In this document: piece by piece, positions 33,903 through 34,120 of the stretch
Position numbering within the stretch: the first letter of the stretch is position 1
How the letters are laid out: the number at the start of each line of letters is the position of its first letter
Source of the DNA: Prevotella sp.
Lineage (GTDB): Bacteria; Bacteroidota; Bacteroidia; Bacteroidales; Bacteroidaceae
Assembly (NCBI GenBank): GCA_017402445.1
Contig: JAFPME010000013.1
Coordinates: 1 to 34,120, forward strand
Reading direction: 5' to 3'
DNA: 34,120 nt
The notes under the pieces: generated by a model
The model's database searches: none
Seen by the model: the letters and a program-made list of their open reading frames with translations, nothing else
What the model was told of the DNA's origin: nothing
Made by a program: the position numbers and the translations under genes

Positions 33903-33945
33903 GATGGCCGCAAGTGCATGCTGACATGCAACTGCGGCCATCTTT
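33903..33945 (+). terminator. Intrinsic terminator after the acidic peptide gene
   Basis: GATGGCCGCA..TGCATG pairs with CATGCA..TGCGGCCATC over about 16 bp with a two-base internal loop and a four-base CTGA loop, followed by TTT. It lies 41 bases past the stop. Confidence 0.8.
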
Positions 33946-33947
33946 AT

Positions 33948-34120
33948 GTCTACGGACTTTTCTGCTGCTGTTTTCTTTATGTCTACGGACTTTACGGACT
34001 TTACGGACTTTTCTGCTGCTGTTTTCTTTATGTCTACGGACTTTACGGACTTTACGGACTTTTCTGCTGCTGTTTTCTTTATGTCTACGGACTTTACGGA
34101 CTTTACGGACTTTTCTGCTG
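33948..34120. repeat. 51-bp tandem repeat running off the window edge
   Basis: GTCTACGGACTTT starts at 33948, 33981, 34032 and 34083. The full unit is GTCTACGGAC, TTTACGGAC twice, then TTTTCTGCTGCTGTTTTC and TTTAT; the first unit has a single TTT step and is 33 bp. The array continues beyond 34120. Its core equals that of the six hairpin units after the btuG-like gene, but here the repeat is direct and not palindromic. Confidence 0.92.

Overview
The window looks like a chromosomal segment of a Bacteroidales bacterium, most likely Prevotellaceae. Supporting signs are a SusC/SusD pair, a DUF2851 protein, a Bacteroidetes-type uracil phosphoribosyltransferase, TAnnTTTG -7 promoter boxes, weak Shine-Dalgarno sequences, and several secreted proteins whose C-termini resemble type IX sorting tails. 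No rRNA, tRNA, CRISPR array, complete insertion sequence or prophage was seen.

Layout. Positions 1-2530 (minus) hold the start of a gene cut by the window edge, a secreted TIM-barrel/DUF3826 fusion and a secreted protein with a sorting-like tail. Positions 2690-3281 are non-coding repeats. Positions 3476-4504 (plus) encode an Rpn/PD-(D/E)XK nuclease with an EGRA repeat tail. Positions 4641-8815 (minus) are housekeeping: DUF2851, a hotdog thioesterase, dprA and dusB. Positions 8956-16067 (minus) form a glycan-uptake operon in the order beta-helix surface lipoprotein, SusC, SusD, with no enzyme gene beside it. Positions 16757-18523 (minus) encode another secreted tail-bearing protein, divergent from upp (18850-19506, plus). 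Positions 19895-23839 (minus) encode a 1241-residue secreted protein followed by a 66-residue acidic peptide, and upstream lies a seven-helix membrane AraC-type regulator. Positions 25392-29133 (plus) form a vitamin B12 uptake unit: promoter, cobalamin riboswitch, btuB and a btuG-like beta-propeller lipoprotein. Positions 30547-33861 (plus) hold a DUF4105 membrane protein, a second large secreted tail-bearing protein and a second small acidic peptide.

The most unusual content is between genes. A repeat of about 375 bp occurs three times (2907-3281 inverted, 16278-16651, 29916-30290). Each copy has five imperfect palindromes spaced exactly 22 bp apart, and one arm can be read as a conserved peptide in all three copies. 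A second family (2691-2775, 19640-19721) carries ATTCGTG words, and one copy has expanded into 21-bp tandem repeats. Six tandem hairpin units of 111-121 bp follow btuG, and their GTCTACGGACTTT core reappears as a 51-bp tandem array at the right edge. GC-rich inverted repeats with AAATGATAA words sit on the stop codons of two unrelated genes.

The repeated pairing of a large secreted protein with a small acidic MKK-x-Y-x-KP peptide is the best candidate for an undescribed protein system. The 375-bp palindrome-array element is the best candidate for an undescribed DNA or RNA element.
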